This document shows positions 17,569 through 26,306 of a stretch of DNA of 33,285 nt, in pieces (position 1 is the stretch's first letter; each line of letters starts with the position of its first letter). The stretch comes from Chitinophagales bacterium. Lineage in GTDB: Bacteria; Bacteroidota; Bacteroidia; Chitinophagales; UBA2359. Made by a program: the position numbers and the translations under genes. Where the stretch lies: the NCBI GenBank assembly GCA_020629335.1, contig JAHDDN010000009.1:1-33285 (forward strand). Direction: 5' to 3'. Under the pieces are notes generated by a model. That model searched no databases, was not told the origin of the DNA, and worked only from the letters and a program-made list of their open reading frames with translations.

Positions 17569-17579
17569 ATACTTACAAA

Positions 17580-18890
17580 ATGGTCAATGCATTTTTAATA
17601 TACTTACTTCAGTCAAGTATTTGCCTGATAGCTTTCTATGCTTTTTATCATTGGATATTACGCAAAGAAAACTTTTTTCAACTGAATCGATTTTACCTAA
17701 TCGCTTCTATTGGCTTGTCTTTCCTATTGCCATATCTCCAAGTAAACTATATGGTTGAAAGCAATTTTGTTAGTGGGATTCCTTGGGACGGTGTTATAAG
17801 TGCAGAAAAAAATTCCATCAAAAATCCCCAAGTAACTTTCATCGATCCGATAACAATTATTTTTGGTATTTATTTAATTGGCTTTAGCCTATCACTCCTA
17901 AAACTAATTGGAAATATTGCCTACCTATTCAAGTTATATTTCAAGAATCAAGTGGAAAAGAAAGAGAATTTCTACTTGATAAAAACCGCCCATGCTCATC
18001 CTGTTTTTTCTTTTTTCAAGTTTATTTTTTGGAGTAAAGAATTGAATTATGATCAAGAAGAAAGCCAACAAATACTACTCCATGAGCTGGTACATATCCA
18101 ACAAAGGCACACTATTGATGTCCTTTTTATGGAGATAGCAACAATCCTCTTTTGGTTTAACCCATTTATGTATTTATACAAAAGAGGACTAAAAGACACC
18201 CACGAATATATTGCAGATGAACACTTATACACTAAGCACCAATACCAGATCAGATATGTAGAATTACTGATCAAGGAAGCAAAAAAACAAAAACAAGATT
18301 CACTAGCGCTAGTACACACATTTTTTAATAATCAATTAAAACAAAGATTAACTATGATAAAAAATAATAATAAGCAATCAAGTAAATTAAAATTCTTAGG
18401 TTGTTTGCCAATCATCGCCATACTATTTTTCAGCTTTAGTATGCATGCACAAGAAACCAATAGTTCCTCCTCTGAGATGCCTGAAATAGAAATCCTTGAA
18501 GCCCTTGTAAAGCTTGAAGAATTAAAGGAACTCAGTAAACTGGAAACGCTTAAAGATATTAAAGGCATTGAAAGCAACAAGGATGTCAGAGTGATATTTG
18601 CTAAAAAGATTGGTAAAGTAATGGTCGGAAAAAAAGGAGAAAATACCATAACTGATCTCAAATACTTTAATGCAAGTCTTACTATACCTGATGGAAAAAA
18701 TAACAACGGCATACAAATGTATCAAACCATCACGCAAAATGTTACAGGAAGTTCGCTTGATCAAAAAACGATTGACCTTATACACAATATTAAGGCAGAA
18801 GAAATAGATTTGGCAAAATTTACTGTTAGTGATATTGTAACTGTAAATGGTGAGAAAATACCTGGGCAATTCAAACTAAGTCTTGAATAA
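17580..18890 (+). CDS. BlaR1-like M56 membrane metallopeptidase (sensor)
   Basis: 436 residues. The N-terminus has two membrane helices separated by RKENFFQLNRFYL, the typical Bacteroidota M56 start. Another helix lies near 90-115 (FIDPITIIFGIYLIGFSLSLLKL). The zinc site is ILLHELVHIQQRH (His168, Glu169, His172), followed by a helix (TILFWFNPFMYLY) and HEYIADEH, giving the downstream metal ligand. A fourth helix (LKFLGCLPIIAILFFSFSMHAQ) lies near 270-291. The final ~145 residues are periplasmic, acidic and coiled-coil-like at first, with no TonB or penicillin-binding domain that I recognise. M56 sensors cleave or trigger cleavage of BlaI-type repressors on signal (family knowledge). Paired with the BlaI gene; ends at a strong terminator. 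Confidence 0.9.
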   Translation: MVNAFLIYLLQSSICLIAFYAFYHWILRKENFFQLNRFYLIASIGLSFLLPYLQVNYMVESNFVSGIPWDGVISAEKNSIKNPQVTFIDPITIIFGIYLIGFSLSLLKLIGNIAYLFKLYFKNQVEKKENFYLIKTAHAHPVFSFFKFIFWSKELNYDQEESQQILLHELVHIQQRHTIDVLFMEIATILFWFNPFMYLYKRGLKDTHEYIADEHLYTKHQYQIRYVELLIKEAKKQKQDSLALVHTFFNNQLKQRLTMIKNNNKQSSKLKFLGCLPIIAILFFSFSMHAQETNSSSSEMPEIEILEALVKLEELKELSKLETLKDIKGIESNKDVRVIFAKKIGKVMVGKKGENTITDLKYFNASLTIPDGKNNNGIQMYQTITQNVTGSSLDQKTIDLIHNIKAEEIDLAKFTVSDIVTVNGEKIPGQFKLSLE

Positions 18891-18901
18891 AAACCCATTC
18901 T

Positions 18902-18942
18902 AAAAGGCGCTTTACTAACTAACAGTAAAGCGCTTTTTTTTT
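18902..18942 (+). terminator. Intrinsic terminator of the blaI/blaR-like unit
   Basis: Perfect 10-bp stem GCGCTTTACT (18907-18916) / AGTAAAGCGC (18924-18933), a 7-base loop and nine T (18934-18942). It sits between convergent genes; the minus-strand side has only CTTTTA, so plus-strand use is favoured. Confidence 0.9.
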
Positions 18943-18950
18943 GAACTCAT

Positions 18951-19556
18951 TTAAAGTTTTTCTGCTAAAAAAAGAATCTTTGCCGCTTCCTCCAAACTCT
19001 CCCCAAAAGCAATAATCCCTTCTTCATGGCCGCCCATTACTAACAGACGCTGCGCTGCTAAATCTCCCTTTTTATACAGGCGTAATATTTCATAAGCCAT
19101 TTCGGGAGTACCATAAGGAACACTTGAACTCGAAGTTGGCACTTTATTCATAAGGCTTTTCCACAGTTTTTTATCGTGAATGTGGATAACTGCTTGATAA
19201 GATGGATTTAGCTCATAAATAGCCGCATGAGTGAGCGATTCAGAGGACGCCTTGATGGGCCCTAAACAGAGCAAGCTGTTTTTAGCAATATCATAGGAAC
19301 GAACTAATGTATAATGACCTCCACCTAATTCAGCTAAATGCCCTGTCTGAGTACCACTGATAATAAATTGCTTTTCATCAAAGCGGCAGCTGATATTACC
19401 ATAGCCTACTTGGTGTTCTTCATAGTAGCCAATCCATTTTTGTTCATACATTTTGGCTCTATACTCATTGAGGACTTGCCATTTATTGAGAGGCAAGGCT
19501 GGAGCAATCACCCACTCGCAATTAAATTTGATATAACCTTCGTCTAAGTAATTCAA
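18951..19556 (-). CDS. Class II aldolase/adducin-family protein
   Basis: 201 residues. The sequence shows the family layout: QVGYGNISCR (the GNIS(x)R phosphate-binding loop), FIISGTQTGHLAEL, then ASSESLTHAAIYELNPSYQAVIHIHD, which carries the HxH metal ligands, and a later His in VMGGHEEGIIAFG. These enzymes cleave or dehydrate sugar phosphates or related hydroxy acids using a divalent metal. Substrate cannot be read from the sequence. It starts 2 bases after the prfC stop, so it is probably translated from the prfC transcript. Its last codons and stop overlap an 18-base word (GAACTCATTTAAAGTTTT) identical to the arm of family 2 copy 1. Confidence 0.8.
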   Translation of the reverse strand: MNYLDEGYIKFNCEWVIAPALPLNKWQVLNEYRAKMYEQKWIGYYEEHQVGYGNISCRFDEKQFIISGTQTGHLAELGGGHYTLVRSYDIAKNSLLCLGPIKASSESLTHAAIYELNPSYQAVIHIHDKKLWKSLMNKVPTSSSSVPYGTPEMAYEILRLYKKGDLAAQRLLVMGGHEEGIIAFGESLEEAAKILFLAEKL

Positions 19557-19558
19557 AA

Positions 19559-21139
19559 CTAAAATTCTGAGGTGAAGTGGAATTCCATTTTAGGATAATT
19601 ATCTTGAGCCATTTGTAAGGCAAATCTCGATTCGGCTAAGAATACATCTTTACCATCTTTATCTACTGCCATCAAACGAGCATAACGCTTTTTAAACTCA
19701 TTAAAAGCGGCATCATCATCTGTACTGATCCAACATGCCTTATGCAAAGAAAGTGGTTCATACTCACAAGAGGCTCCATACTCATGCTTCAATCTATATT
19801 GAATCACGTCAAATTGCAGCGCACCTACTGTACCTATTACTTTACGATTTGTATATCCAATACTAAATAGCTGAGCAACCCCTTCATCCATCAATTGATC
19901 CAAGCCTTTATTCAGTTGCTTTGTCTTCATCGGGTCAGTATTCACCACATAGCGGAATTGTTCTGGAGAGAAGCTTGGAATTCCTTTAAATTGTACCTTC
20001 TCCCCTTCCGTTAGGGTATCTCCTATTTTGAAATTACCTGTATCATGCAAACCTACTATATCTCCCGGATAAGCTTCATCAATCACCGATTTTTTAGAGG
20101 CCATAAAGGCTGTAGGGCTGGAAAAACGCAATTTCCTATCAAGTCTTACATGATAGTAGTTTTTGTTACGCTCAAATAATCCAGAACAGATTCGTAAGAA
20201 CGCTATTCTATCTCTATGTTTAGGGTCCATATTGGCATGTATCTTAAAGATAAAACCAGTGAATTTCTTTTCAAATGGATCAATGGTACGCTCTTCGGTT
20301 TCTCTACCTAATGGATTAGGAGCTATCTCAATAAAGCTATCTAGTAGCTCTTTGACTCCAAAGTTGTTGATCGCACTTCCGAAGAATACGGGAGATACTT
20401 CTCCTTTAGCATAAGTTTCCTTGTTAAATTCAGGATATACTTCAGTAATAATTTCTGCTTCTTCCCTTAGTTCATCTGCTGGTCTTTGTCCAATATGGGT
20501 TACAAGATTATCACTATCTAAATCGCTTATTTCTATGGTATCCTCCTCTGTTTGTTTGCCATGTGCGCTGAATAAGCGCAAGTTCTTTTGCTGCAAGTTA
20601 TATACCCCTTGGAAATCACGACCCATACCTACTGGCCAAGTCAATGGAATCACATTTAAACCTAGCTTTTCCTCTATTTCGTCTAATAGTTCAAAGCCGT
20701 CTTTACCTTCTCTATCCATTTTGTTAATAAAGACGATAATGGGCGTCTTTCTCATCCGACAAACCTTTACTAACTTTTCGGTTTGCGTCTCTACCCCTTT
20801 GGCTACATCTATCACTACAATAACACTATCGGCAGCGGTTAGTGTACGGAAGGTATCCTCGGCGAAATCCTGGTGACCAGGCGTATCCAAAATATTGATT
20901 TTTTTACCTTGGTATTCAAAGCCCATTACGGAAGTGGCTACAGATATTCCCCTTTGTCTTTCAATCTCCATAAAATCGGAGGTCGCTGTTTTTTTAATTT
21001 TATTGGATTTTACAGCTCCTGCTATTTGTATGGCTCCACCGAAGAGTAGCAATTTTTCGGTGAGGGTTGTTTTTCCTGCATCAGGGTGGCTGATAATGGC
21101 AAATGTCCGCCTACGTTTGATTTCTTTTTCGATTTCCAT
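19559..21139 (-). CDS. prfC: Peptide chain release factor 3 (RF3 GTPase)
   Basis: 526 residues, normal for RF3. GTPase motifs: [15 protein letters not shown] (G1), [11 protein letters not shown] (G2), [12 protein letters not shown] (G3) and NKMDREGKD (G4). The [13 protein letters not shown] and [17 protein letters not shown] segments are specific to RF3 rather than EF-G, and domains II and III follow ([27 protein letters not shown]). RF3 removes RF1/RF2 from the ribosome after peptide release. First gene of a unit with the aldolase-like gene; a hairpin terminator separates it from frr upstream. Confidence 0.96.
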   Translation of the reverse strand: MEIEKEIKRRRTFAIISHPDAGKTTLTEKLLLFGGAIQIAGAVKSNKIKKTATSDFMEIERQRGISVATSVMGFEYQGKKINILDTPGHQDFAEDTFRTLTAADSVIVVIDVAKGVETQTEKLVKVCRMRKTPIIVFINKMDREGKDGFELLDEIEEKLGLNVIPLTWPVGMGRDFQGVYNLQQKNLRLFSAHGKQTEEDTIEISDLDSDNLVTHIGQRPADELREEAEIITEVYPEFNKETYAKGEVSPVFFGSAINNFGVKELLDSFIEIAPNPLGRETEERTIDPFEKKFTGFIFKIHANMDPKHRDRIAFLRICSGLFERNKNYYHVRLDRKLRFSSPTAFMASKKSVIDEAYPGDIVGLHDTGNFKIGDTLTEGEKVQFKGIPSFSPEQFRYVVNTDPMKTKQLNKGLDQLMDEGVAQLFSIGYTNRKVIGTVGALQFDVIQYRLKHEYGASCEYEPLSLHKACWISTDDDAAFNEFKKRYARLMAVDKDGKDVFLAESRFALQMAQDNYPKMEFHFTSEF

Positions 21140-21177
21140 CTTGGTTAATTATATAAAGCTGAAAGGGATTCATTCAT

Positions 21178-21210
21178 AAAAAAAGGTCAAACCATAGTTT
21201 GACCTTTTTT
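21178..21210. terminator. Bidirectional-looking terminator between frr and prfC
   Basis: Perfect stem of at least 13 bp built on AGGTCAAAC/GTTTGACCT with a 4-base loop, A-run on one side and T-run on the other. On the minus strand it lies 25 bases after the frr stop. Confidence 0.9.
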
Positions 21211-21234
21211 ATTCCTTTTACGAATATGGCTATC

Positions 21235-21798
21235 TTAGATAGACATAATTTCTTTTTCTTTTAAACCAATCAATTCATCTACTTTTTTGCCGTAGCTATT
21301 AGTAGTATCTTGTACTTTAGCTTCTGCATCTTTAGCTAAGTCATCAGAAAGACCATCTTTATTGAGCTTTTTGATTTCATCATTAGCCCATTTTCTGGCA
21401 TTACGGAGTCCTACTTTTGCATGTTCAGCTTCTTTCTTGGTTTGCTTAACGAGTTCTTTTCTTCTTTCCTGTGTTAAAGGTGGAATATTCAAACGAACCA
21501 TTTCTCCATCATTTTGTGGAGTGATACCTAAATTAGATGCAAATATGGCTTTTTCTACATCTGCTAAAATCGTTTTATCCCACGGCTGAACGGTGATAGA
21601 ACGTGCATCTGGGGTAGCGATATTTGCCATTTGAGAAAGCGGAGACATAGATCCATAAGCTTCTACCATAATGCCATCTAACATGGACGGACTAGCTTTA
21701 CCTGCTCTAATTTTTCTTAATTCGCTTTCTAAGTGGTTTATAGCTTTGTCCATTAATTCTTTTAAATGAGACATTACCTTATTAACTTCTTCTGTCAT
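21235..21798 (-). CDS. frr: Ribosome recycling factor
   Basis: 187 residues from MTEEVNKVMSHLKELMDKAI. The frame also has ATGs 6 and 7 codons upstream, but the later start gives the usual family length and N-terminus. Diagnostic segments are HLESELRKIRAGKASPSML, ATPDARSITVQPWDK, LNIPPLTQERRKELVKQTKKEAEHAKVGLRNARKWANDEIKKL. With EF-G it splits the post-termination ribosome. It follows pyrH as in most bacteria, but 135 bases separate them and a hairpin lies at the pyrH end. Confidence 0.96.
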   Translation of the reverse strand: MTEEVNKVMSHLKELMDKAINHLESELRKIRAGKASPSMLDGIMVEAYGSMSPLSQMANIATPDARSITVQPWDKTILADVEKAIFASNLGITPQNDGEMVRLNIPPLTQERRKELVKQTKKEAEHAKVGLRNARKWANDEIKKLNKDGLSDDLAKDAEAKVQDTTNSYGKKVDELIGLKEKEIMSI

Positions 21799-21912
21799 AG
21801 TATTAGTTTTAATCATCAACGTGTAATACGTCGATTATATTTACTGTTTATTTAATCCCTTAGTTATAAGAAGGTTTAAACATACAAATCCTACAATAGC
21901 GCAAAAATAATA

Positions 21913-21935
21913 AAATCGGCTGGATTTTCCGATTT
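21913..21935 (-). terminator. Possible weak terminator at the end of pyrH
   Basis: AAATCGG (21913-21919) / CCGATTT (21929-21935) forms a 7-bp stem overlapping the pyrH stop codon, followed on the minus strand by TATTATTTTTG. The TATTTTTG also matches TAnnTTTG and might be a -7 element for frr, but no TTG was found at the right distance. Confidence 0.45.
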
Positions 21936-22638
21936 AGCTAATTAAGGTTCCTATATTTTCTCCTTGAATAATCTTCAATAAATTACCTTCTTTATTCATA
22001 TCAAAGACAATAATAGGTAATTTATTTTCCTCACACATAGTGATGGCAGTCATATCCATGACTCTTAGTTTTTTGTCGTAGACTTCTTTGAAGCTGATAT
22101 TATTGTACTTAGTAGCTTCTGGGTCTTTTTCGGGATCAGCGCTATATACCCCATTGACTCGGGTGCCTTTTAGTACTACTTCTGCTTTGATTTCTGCGGC
22201 TCTTAGGGCGGCTGCAGAATCTGTTGTAAAGTAGGGATTGCCTGTTCCACCAGATAAGATGACGACTCGACCTTTTTCAAGGTGTCGGACGACTCTTCTT
22301 CTGATGTAGGATTCGCAGATTTCGTTCATATCAATGGCTGAGGCTATACGAGTGTATACTCCAATAGATTCTAAGGCGCTTTGTAAAGCCATAGCGTTGA
22401 TGGTAGTGGCGAGCATTCCCATATAGTCGCCTTGTACTCTTTCTACGCCTGACTCTGCTGCTTGTAAGCCTCTGAAGATATTTCCTCCACCGATAACGAC
22501 TGCGACTTCTATTCGTTTGTCTACGATAGATTTAATTTCTGTGGCAAAGTGTTGGAGTTGTAATGGATCTATTCCGTATTGTTTGCTTCCGATGAGTGCT
22601 TCACCGCTTAGTTTAAGGAGGATTCTTTTGTATTTCAT
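21934..22638 (-). CDS. pyrH: UMP kinase
   Basis: 234 residues from [17 protein letters not shown]; the 23 codons that could extend it upstream translate GC-rich hairpins and are rejected. Motifs: LKLSGEAL (phosphate loop), [52 protein letters not shown] and [17 protein letters not shown]. It phosphorylates UMP to UDP with ATP, the committed step towards UTP/CTP, as a hexamer in the cytoplasm. It sits between tsf and frr, the usual order, but repeat copy D is inserted between it and tsf. Confidence 0.96.
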   Translation of the reverse strand: MKYKRILLKLSGEALIGSKQYGIDPLQLQHFATEIKSIVDKRIEVAVVIGGGNIFRGLQAAESGVERVQGDYMGMLATTINAMALQSALESIGVYTRIASAIDMNEICESYIRRRVVRHLEKGRVVILSGGTGNPYFTTDSAAALRAAEIKAEVVLKGTRVNGVYSADPEKDPEATKYNNISFKEVYDKKLRVMDMTAITMCEENKLPIIVFDMNKEGNLLKIIQGENIGTLIS

Positions 22639-22661
22639 TTTATGGTATGTTGGTTTAGTTC

Positions 22662-22706
22662 GAATGGGCTGCGCCCATTCTTGGGATATTTTGCCCCTTC
22701 GGGGCA
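22662..22706. other. Two GC-rich hairpins in the pyrH leader
   Basis: GAATGGGC-TGC-GCCCATTC (22662-22680) and TGCCCC-TTC-GGGGCA (22692-22706). The second is followed on the plus strand by TTTTTG, resembling a plus-strand terminator. For pyrH (minus) they would form a structured 5' leader 25-70 bases before the ATG. Further upstream TAACGTACT occurs twice (22721, 22743). Confidence 0.55.
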
Positions 22707-22759
22707 TTTTTGTTTATTGGTAACGTACTAATAGACCAATTACTAACGTACTGTTTACT

Positions 22760-22992
22760 GGCTTAGGGATGGTAGTGGTATGCAGCGTGATGAGGTGGCT
22801 TACGTAGCTTAGGCAGACGCAGGCTGGCCTGAAAGGCAGACAAGTATGTCTTAGCGGAGTAGCTACCGAATAGCTGCATGAGAGCGGACAGCCCGACTAC
22901 TGCGCTGCGCTTGCAATGATAAATGAATAATGATGAATCCATAATGTTTGGCTTGTGCTGCGCACTCGCCCCTACAAGCGCAGTAGGAAGCC
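22760..22992 (-). repeat. Family 1 structured element, copy D
   Basis: Closing stem (plus-strand view) GGCTT 22760-22764 / AAGCC 22988-22992. Outer hairpin arms CTACTGCGCT (22897-22906) / AGCGCAGTAG (22977-22986), whose loop carries ATGAATAATGATGAAT repeats and a CTCGCCCCTACA module. Internal stem (element sense) ATGCAGC/GCTGCAT and small hairpin GCCT-TTC-AGGC. Between tsf and pyrH, splitting an otherwise standard cluster. Confidence 0.9.
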
Positions 22993-23031
22993 TCGAATTA
23001 AGTATATTATTCTATTCTTTCGCAAAATTGC

Positions 23032-23069
23032 AAAAAAAAAGAGAGAACAAAATATTTTGAACTCTCTTT
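23032..23069 (-). terminator. Intrinsic terminator of the rplM-rpsI-rpsB-tsf operon
   Basis: Outer stem AGAGAG/CTCTCT and inner palindrome CAAAATATTTTG form one hairpin, followed on the minus strand by nine T. Located 22 bases after the tsf stop. Confidence 0.8.
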
Positions 23070-23090
23070 CTTTATATCATCGTTATTATC

Positions 23091-23924
23091 TTATTTACCT
23101 AAGTCAACACGTTTGAATGCTGTTACAGTAAGATCTGAGTCTACAGACTGTAAAGCTTGTTTAACAGACTGCTTAGAGTCTTTCACGAATTGTTGGTTCA
23201 AAAGGGTATTATCTTTATAGAATCTATTCAATTTACCCATTGCGATTTTCTCCAATAATTCTTCTGGCTTACCTTCGTTACGAGCTATTTCCATTCCGAT
23301 TTCGATTTCTTTTTGGACTTGCTCTTCTGATACGCCATCTTTATCTAAAGCGATAGGCTTCATTGCTGCTACTTGCATAGCGATATCTTTACCTACCTGC
23401 GTGATTTCGTCGTTTCTATCCTTATTCAAGGCGATTAGTACGCCAATGCTATTTCCTGCGTGATTGTAAGGAACGATAGAAGTACCTTCAAGGACTTCAT
23501 AAGCTGCTAATTCGATTTTCTCACCAATCTTACCGACTTGTTCTGTGATTAATTCACTTACTTTACTATCTCCTAATTGAAGATTAAGTAAATCATCTTT
23601 AGAAGCTGGTGTTTCGTTCATTGCTAAGTCGCCAATAGACTGTGCAAAGCTAACGAATGCATCATTTCTTGAAACAAAATCTGTTTCACAGCTAATATTT
23701 ACGATTACACCTTTGGTATTATCTTCATTAGTAAGAGCGATTACTACTCCTTCAGTAGCTTCTCTATCAGCTCTTTTAGCTGCTAATTTCTGGCCTTTTT
23801 TTCTTAAATACTCTGTTGCTGCTTCAAAATCGCCATTAGCTTCTGCTAGGGCTTTTTTACAGTCCATCATGCCAGCGCCTGTAAGGTCTCTTAATCTCTT
23901 GACATCTGCTGCTTTAATTGCCAT
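23091..23924 (-). CDS. tsf: Translation elongation factor Ts
   Basis: 277 residues, normal for EF-Ts. The N-terminal UBA-like domain with MAIKAADVKRLRDLTGAGMMDCKKALAEANGDFEAATEYLRKKG and the core (VIVNISCETDFVSRNDAF ... IAMQVAAMKP) are diagnostic. It exchanges GDP for GTP on EF-Tu. It starts 67 bases after the rpsB stop and ends at a terminator, so it closes the ribosomal protein operon. Confidence 0.97.
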   Translation of the reverse strand: MAIKAADVKRLRDLTGAGMMDCKKALAEANGDFEAATEYLRKKGQKLAAKRADREATEGVVIALTNEDNTKGVIVNISCETDFVSRNDAFVSFAQSIGDLAMNETPASKDDLLNLQLGDSKVSELITEQVGKIGEKIELAAYEVLEGTSIVPYNHAGNSIGVLIALNKDRNDEITQVGKDIAMQVAAMKPIALDKDGVSEEQVQKEIEIGMEIARNEGKPEELLEKIAMGKLNRFYKDNTLLNQQFVKDSKQSVKQALQSVDSDLTVTAFKRVDLGK

Positions 23925-23991
23925 AATTAATTCTTCCTTTTAATGAAATAAACCACTTATTTATGGGTTCATTTCGATTTATAAATTAGAG

Positions 23992-24906
23992 TTATTCGTT
24001 AGTTGTATCCGTATTTTCTGCTGCTGGAGTCTCTGGAGCCGCTGGAGTTTCTGCTGCTGGGGCTACTGGAGTCTCTGCTGCTGGAGTTGCTGAAGCATCT
24101 TGAGGAGCTGCAGTTTTTGGATTCTCATTATCTCCTCTTCTTCTTCTACGTCTTGGAGAACGATCGCCACCTTCGCCGCCTTCGTTTTTCTTATTATCTT
24201 TAGCAGAAGCTTTTTCCGTTTTACGTTCAGCCAAACCTTCTTTGATAGCGTTAGTGATATAGTTTAAAATCAATTCAATTGATTTTGAAGCATCATCATT
24301 AGCTGGAATTGCAAAGTCGATTTTGTTAGGATCAGAATTAGTATCAACCATACCAAATGTTGTTAATCCTAATTTTTTGGCTTCTGCTAATGCGATGTGT
24401 TCGTGAGTGATATCAACGATAAAGATAGCAGAAGGAATTCTATTAAGGTTAGCAATACCTCCTAGTACTCTATTCAGTTTATCTCTATCACGCGCCATCA
24501 TTAACTTCTCTTTCTTCGTGATATTTGCGAGTGTACCATCAGCGAGCATCTTATCGATGTTTTGCATTTTTTTGATAGACTTACGAATTGTTGAGAAGTT
24601 GGTTAACATACCTCCTAACCATCTTTCAGTTACATAAGGCATGCCTACTTCTTGGGCATATCTTGAAACGATTTCTTTAGCTTGTTTTTTCGTACCTACA
24701 AATAATATTTGGCGGCCTTGTCTAGCCATACTTTTTAAAGTATTGGCTGAAGTTTCCAGACATTGAATTGTTTTGTTAAGGTCGATTAAGTGGATTCCTT
24801 TACGTTCCATAAAAATGTATGGCAACATTTTAGGATTCCATTTTTTACGCAGGTGGCCAAAGTGTACACCTGCTTCTAATAATTCTTGTGTTGTTAAATT
24901 ACTCAT
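23992..24906 (-). CDS. rpsB: 30S ribosomal protein uS2 with Ala/Pro-rich C-terminal extension
   Basis: 304 residues from MSNLTTQELLEAGVHFGHLRKKWNPKM; the frame extends 32 codons upstream but only by overlapping the end of rpsI, so the internal ATG is chosen. Core uS2 signatures are HFGHLRKKWNPKMLPYIF, GRQILFVGTKKQAKEIV, RWLGGMLTNFSTI and IFIVDITHEHIALAEAKKLG. The core ends near residue 225. The rest is a charged linker (KTEKASAKDNKKNEGGEGG), RSPRRRRRRGD, and a low-complexity tail of PAAETPVAP-type repeats ending in an acidic stretch. The tail makes it longer than the typical ~240-residue uS2. Third gene of the operon, 19 bases after rpsI. Confidence 0.96.
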   Translation of the reverse strand: MSNLTTQELLEAGVHFGHLRKKWNPKMLPYIFMERKGIHLIDLNKTIQCLETSANTLKSMARQGRQILFVGTKKQAKEIVSRYAQEVGMPYVTERWLGGMLTNFSTIRKSIKKMQNIDKMLADGTLANITKKEKLMMARDRDKLNRVLGGIANLNRIPSAIFIVDITHEHIALAEAKKLGLTTFGMVDTNSDPNKIDFAIPANDDASKSIELILNYITNAIKEGLAERKTEKASAKDNKKNEGGEGGDRSPRRRRRRGDNENPKTAAPQDASATPAAETPVAPAAETPAAPETPAAENTDTTNE

Positions 24907-24925
24907 AATAAATGCAAATAAAGGA

Positions 24926-25312
24926 TTAACGTTTACTGTACTGTTCTTTCTTACGGGCTTTTCTAAAGCCTGGCTTCTTACGTTCCACTTTTCTGGCATC
25001 ACGTGTCATTAGCTTTTCAGCTTTAAGCGCTGGTTTCATTTCAGCATCTAGCTTAACCAATGCTCTTGAGATACCCAAACGTATTGCTTCTGCTTGGCCT
25101 TTGATACCTCCTCCCTTTACATTGACAGTGATATCATACTTACCTTCGCCTTCCGTCAAAAGAAGTGGTCTGTTAATCGCATCTACCAGATGCTGTACAG
25201 TCATGTAATCTTTTATATCTTTCTTATTAATGGTAATGCTACCAGAGCCGTGTGTTAAATAAACACGTGCGACTGCTGATTTACGTCTACCAATTGCATT
25301 AATTTTTTCCAT
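24926..25312 (-). CDS. rpsI: 30S ribosomal protein uS9
   Basis: 128 residues. Starts MEKINAIGRRKSAVARVYL and contains VNVKGGGIKGQAEAIRLGISRAL; ends with the expected basic tail KKPGFRKARKKEQYSKR that reaches the P-site tRNA. It lies 21 bases downstream of rplM, the pairing conserved in nearly all bacteria. Confidence 0.98.
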   Translation of the reverse strand: MEKINAIGRRKSAVARVYLTHGSGSITINKKDIKDYMTVQHLVDAINRPLLLTEGEGKYDITVNVKGGGIKGQAEAIRLGISRALVKLDAEMKPALKAEKLMTRDARKVERKKPGFRKARKKEQYSKR

Positions 25313-25333
25313 ATTATTGATGTTCAGATTTTA

Positions 25334-25783
25334 TTATTTGGCAAATTCCAATTTCTCAGGAGACTGAGCTGAATGAGGATGATCTGGACCCACACAAACA
25401 AATAGCTTTTTGAATACTTGTTTGCTTAATTTGTTTTTAGGTAACATCCCTTTGACAGCATTCTCGATAATGAATTCAGGTTTTTTCACTAACATCTGCT
25501 TAGCAGTTGTTGATTTTTGACCACCTGGGTATCCACTATATCTCTGATACTCCTTATCATTCCACTTATTACCTGTCATTAATATCTTTTCAGCATTAAT
25601 AACAATGATATAATCTCCACAATCAACATGTGGCGTAAATGATGGTTTGTGCTTTCCTCTTAAGTAGTGTGATATGCCTGTGCACATTCTACCTAATACT
25701 TGATCTTCAGCATCAACAATCCACCATTTTCTTTCAACGGTCTCTTTATTGGCTGATTTTGTTTTGTAACTTAATGTATCCAC
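25334..25783 (-). CDS. rplM: 50S ribosomal protein uL13
   Basis: 149 residues. Diagnostic segments are RKWWIVDAEDQVLGRMCTGISHYLRGKHKPSFTPHVDCGDYIIVINAEK, YQRYSGYPGGQK and AVKGMLPKNKLSKQVFKKLFV. uL13 is an early 23S-binding assembly protein. First gene of rplM-rpsI-rpsB-tsf, with a consensus promoter 36 bases upstream of the ATG. Confidence 0.98.
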   Translation of the reverse strand: MDTLSYKTKSANKETVERKWWIVDAEDQVLGRMCTGISHYLRGKHKPSFTPHVDCGDYIIVINAEKILMTGNKWNDKEYQRYSGYPGGQKSTTAKQMLVKKPEFIIENAVKGMLPKNKLSKQVFKKLFVCVGPDHPHSAQSPEKLEFAK

Positions 25784-25818
25784 TAATTGAATTTTTCTTT
25801 CTAATTTTAAAACGAGTG

Positions 25819-25849
25819 CAAAGTTAACTATTCTTTACTGTAAGTACAA
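25819..25849 (-). promoter_or_regulatory. Promoter of the rplM operon
   Basis: On the minus strand TTG (25849-25847), a 20-base spacer and TAACTTTG (25826-25819), matching the Bacteroidota consensus. The region 25850-25990 further upstream shows no supported gene. Confidence 0.8.
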
Positions 25850-25990
25850 GCTTTTTGTATTATTTTTATCCTTCACACTTTTATAAGTGTCTGATAATCA
25901 ATAAAAAAATCGCACAGAAATTTCAGAGGGCCGATAATTATAACTATTTAACTACTATAAAACCTAAAATAGCTGTTATAGCTAGCTACA

Positions 25991-26021
25991 AAAAAAAAGG
26001 CCGCCCCTCAATGGACGGCCT
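25991..26021 (-). terminator. Intrinsic terminator on the minus strand
   Basis: AGGCCG (25998-26003) / CGGCCT (26016-26021) stem followed on the minus strand by nine T. It lies about 290 bases downstream of the zinc peptidase gene and insulates the rplM promoter from read-through. Confidence 0.8.
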
Positions 26022-26080
26022 GAATAGACTCATTCTTTAGAACACTAATACCAACCTAAATTTAATCATTTATGAATATT

Positions 26081-26111
26081 AGAACTCGTTTAAAAGCTTT
26101 AAACAAGTTCT
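26081..26111. repeat. Short palindrome related to the family 2 arm
   Basis: AGAACTCGTTTAAA-AGC-TTTAAACAAGTTCT: 14-bp arms with one mismatch. The arm is close to AGAACTCATTTAAAG, the end of family 2 copy 1, so this may be an arm-only remnant. No T-run follows on either strand. Confidence 0.55.
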
Positions 26112-26174
26112 TTGCCCTACTTATTACAATCCTTATTCCAATTAAATTTTGCTTAATCGACTGATATGTGGCAT

Positions 26175-26208
26175 AAAAAAGCCCCTCAAAATCAACATTT
26201 TGAGGGGC
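26175..26208 (-). terminator. Intrinsic terminator of the zinc peptidase gene
   Basis: Perfect 12-bp stem GCCCCTCAAAAT (26181-26192) / ATTTTGAGGGGC (26197-26208), 4-base loop, six T on the minus strand. Confidence 0.9.
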
Positions 26209-26232
26209 GATAAAAGTGTTCATACTTTTATT

Positions 26233-26292
26233 TTCTATTTGACATCTGATTATATCTGTATACCCAATAGAGCAATTGAGCAAAAAGAAGCT
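26233..26292 (-). repeat. Duplicated, frameshifted 3' end of the zinc peptidase gene
   Basis: This segment repeats 26312-26370, the last ~20 codons of the adjacent gene (LLYWVYRYNQMSNR plus stop), at an offset of 79 bases. The match is nearly exact except for a one-base insertion in the CTTTTT run, which breaks the frame at its upstream end, and a changed final codon. It is a tandem partial duplication just beyond the stop codon; the intact gene now ends in the first copy. Confidence 0.9.
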
Positions 26293-26306
26293 ACTACATT
26301 AAGTTA

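Noticed and set aside
25855..26040. Open frame of 61 codons on the plus strand
   Set aside because: It reads through the terminator hairpin at 25991-26021 and upstream DNA of the rplM promoter; no family resemblance.
26062..26283. Open frame of 73 codons on the minus strand
   Set aside because: It begins in the frameshifted duplicate of the zinc peptidase tail and runs through the terminator at 26175-26208.
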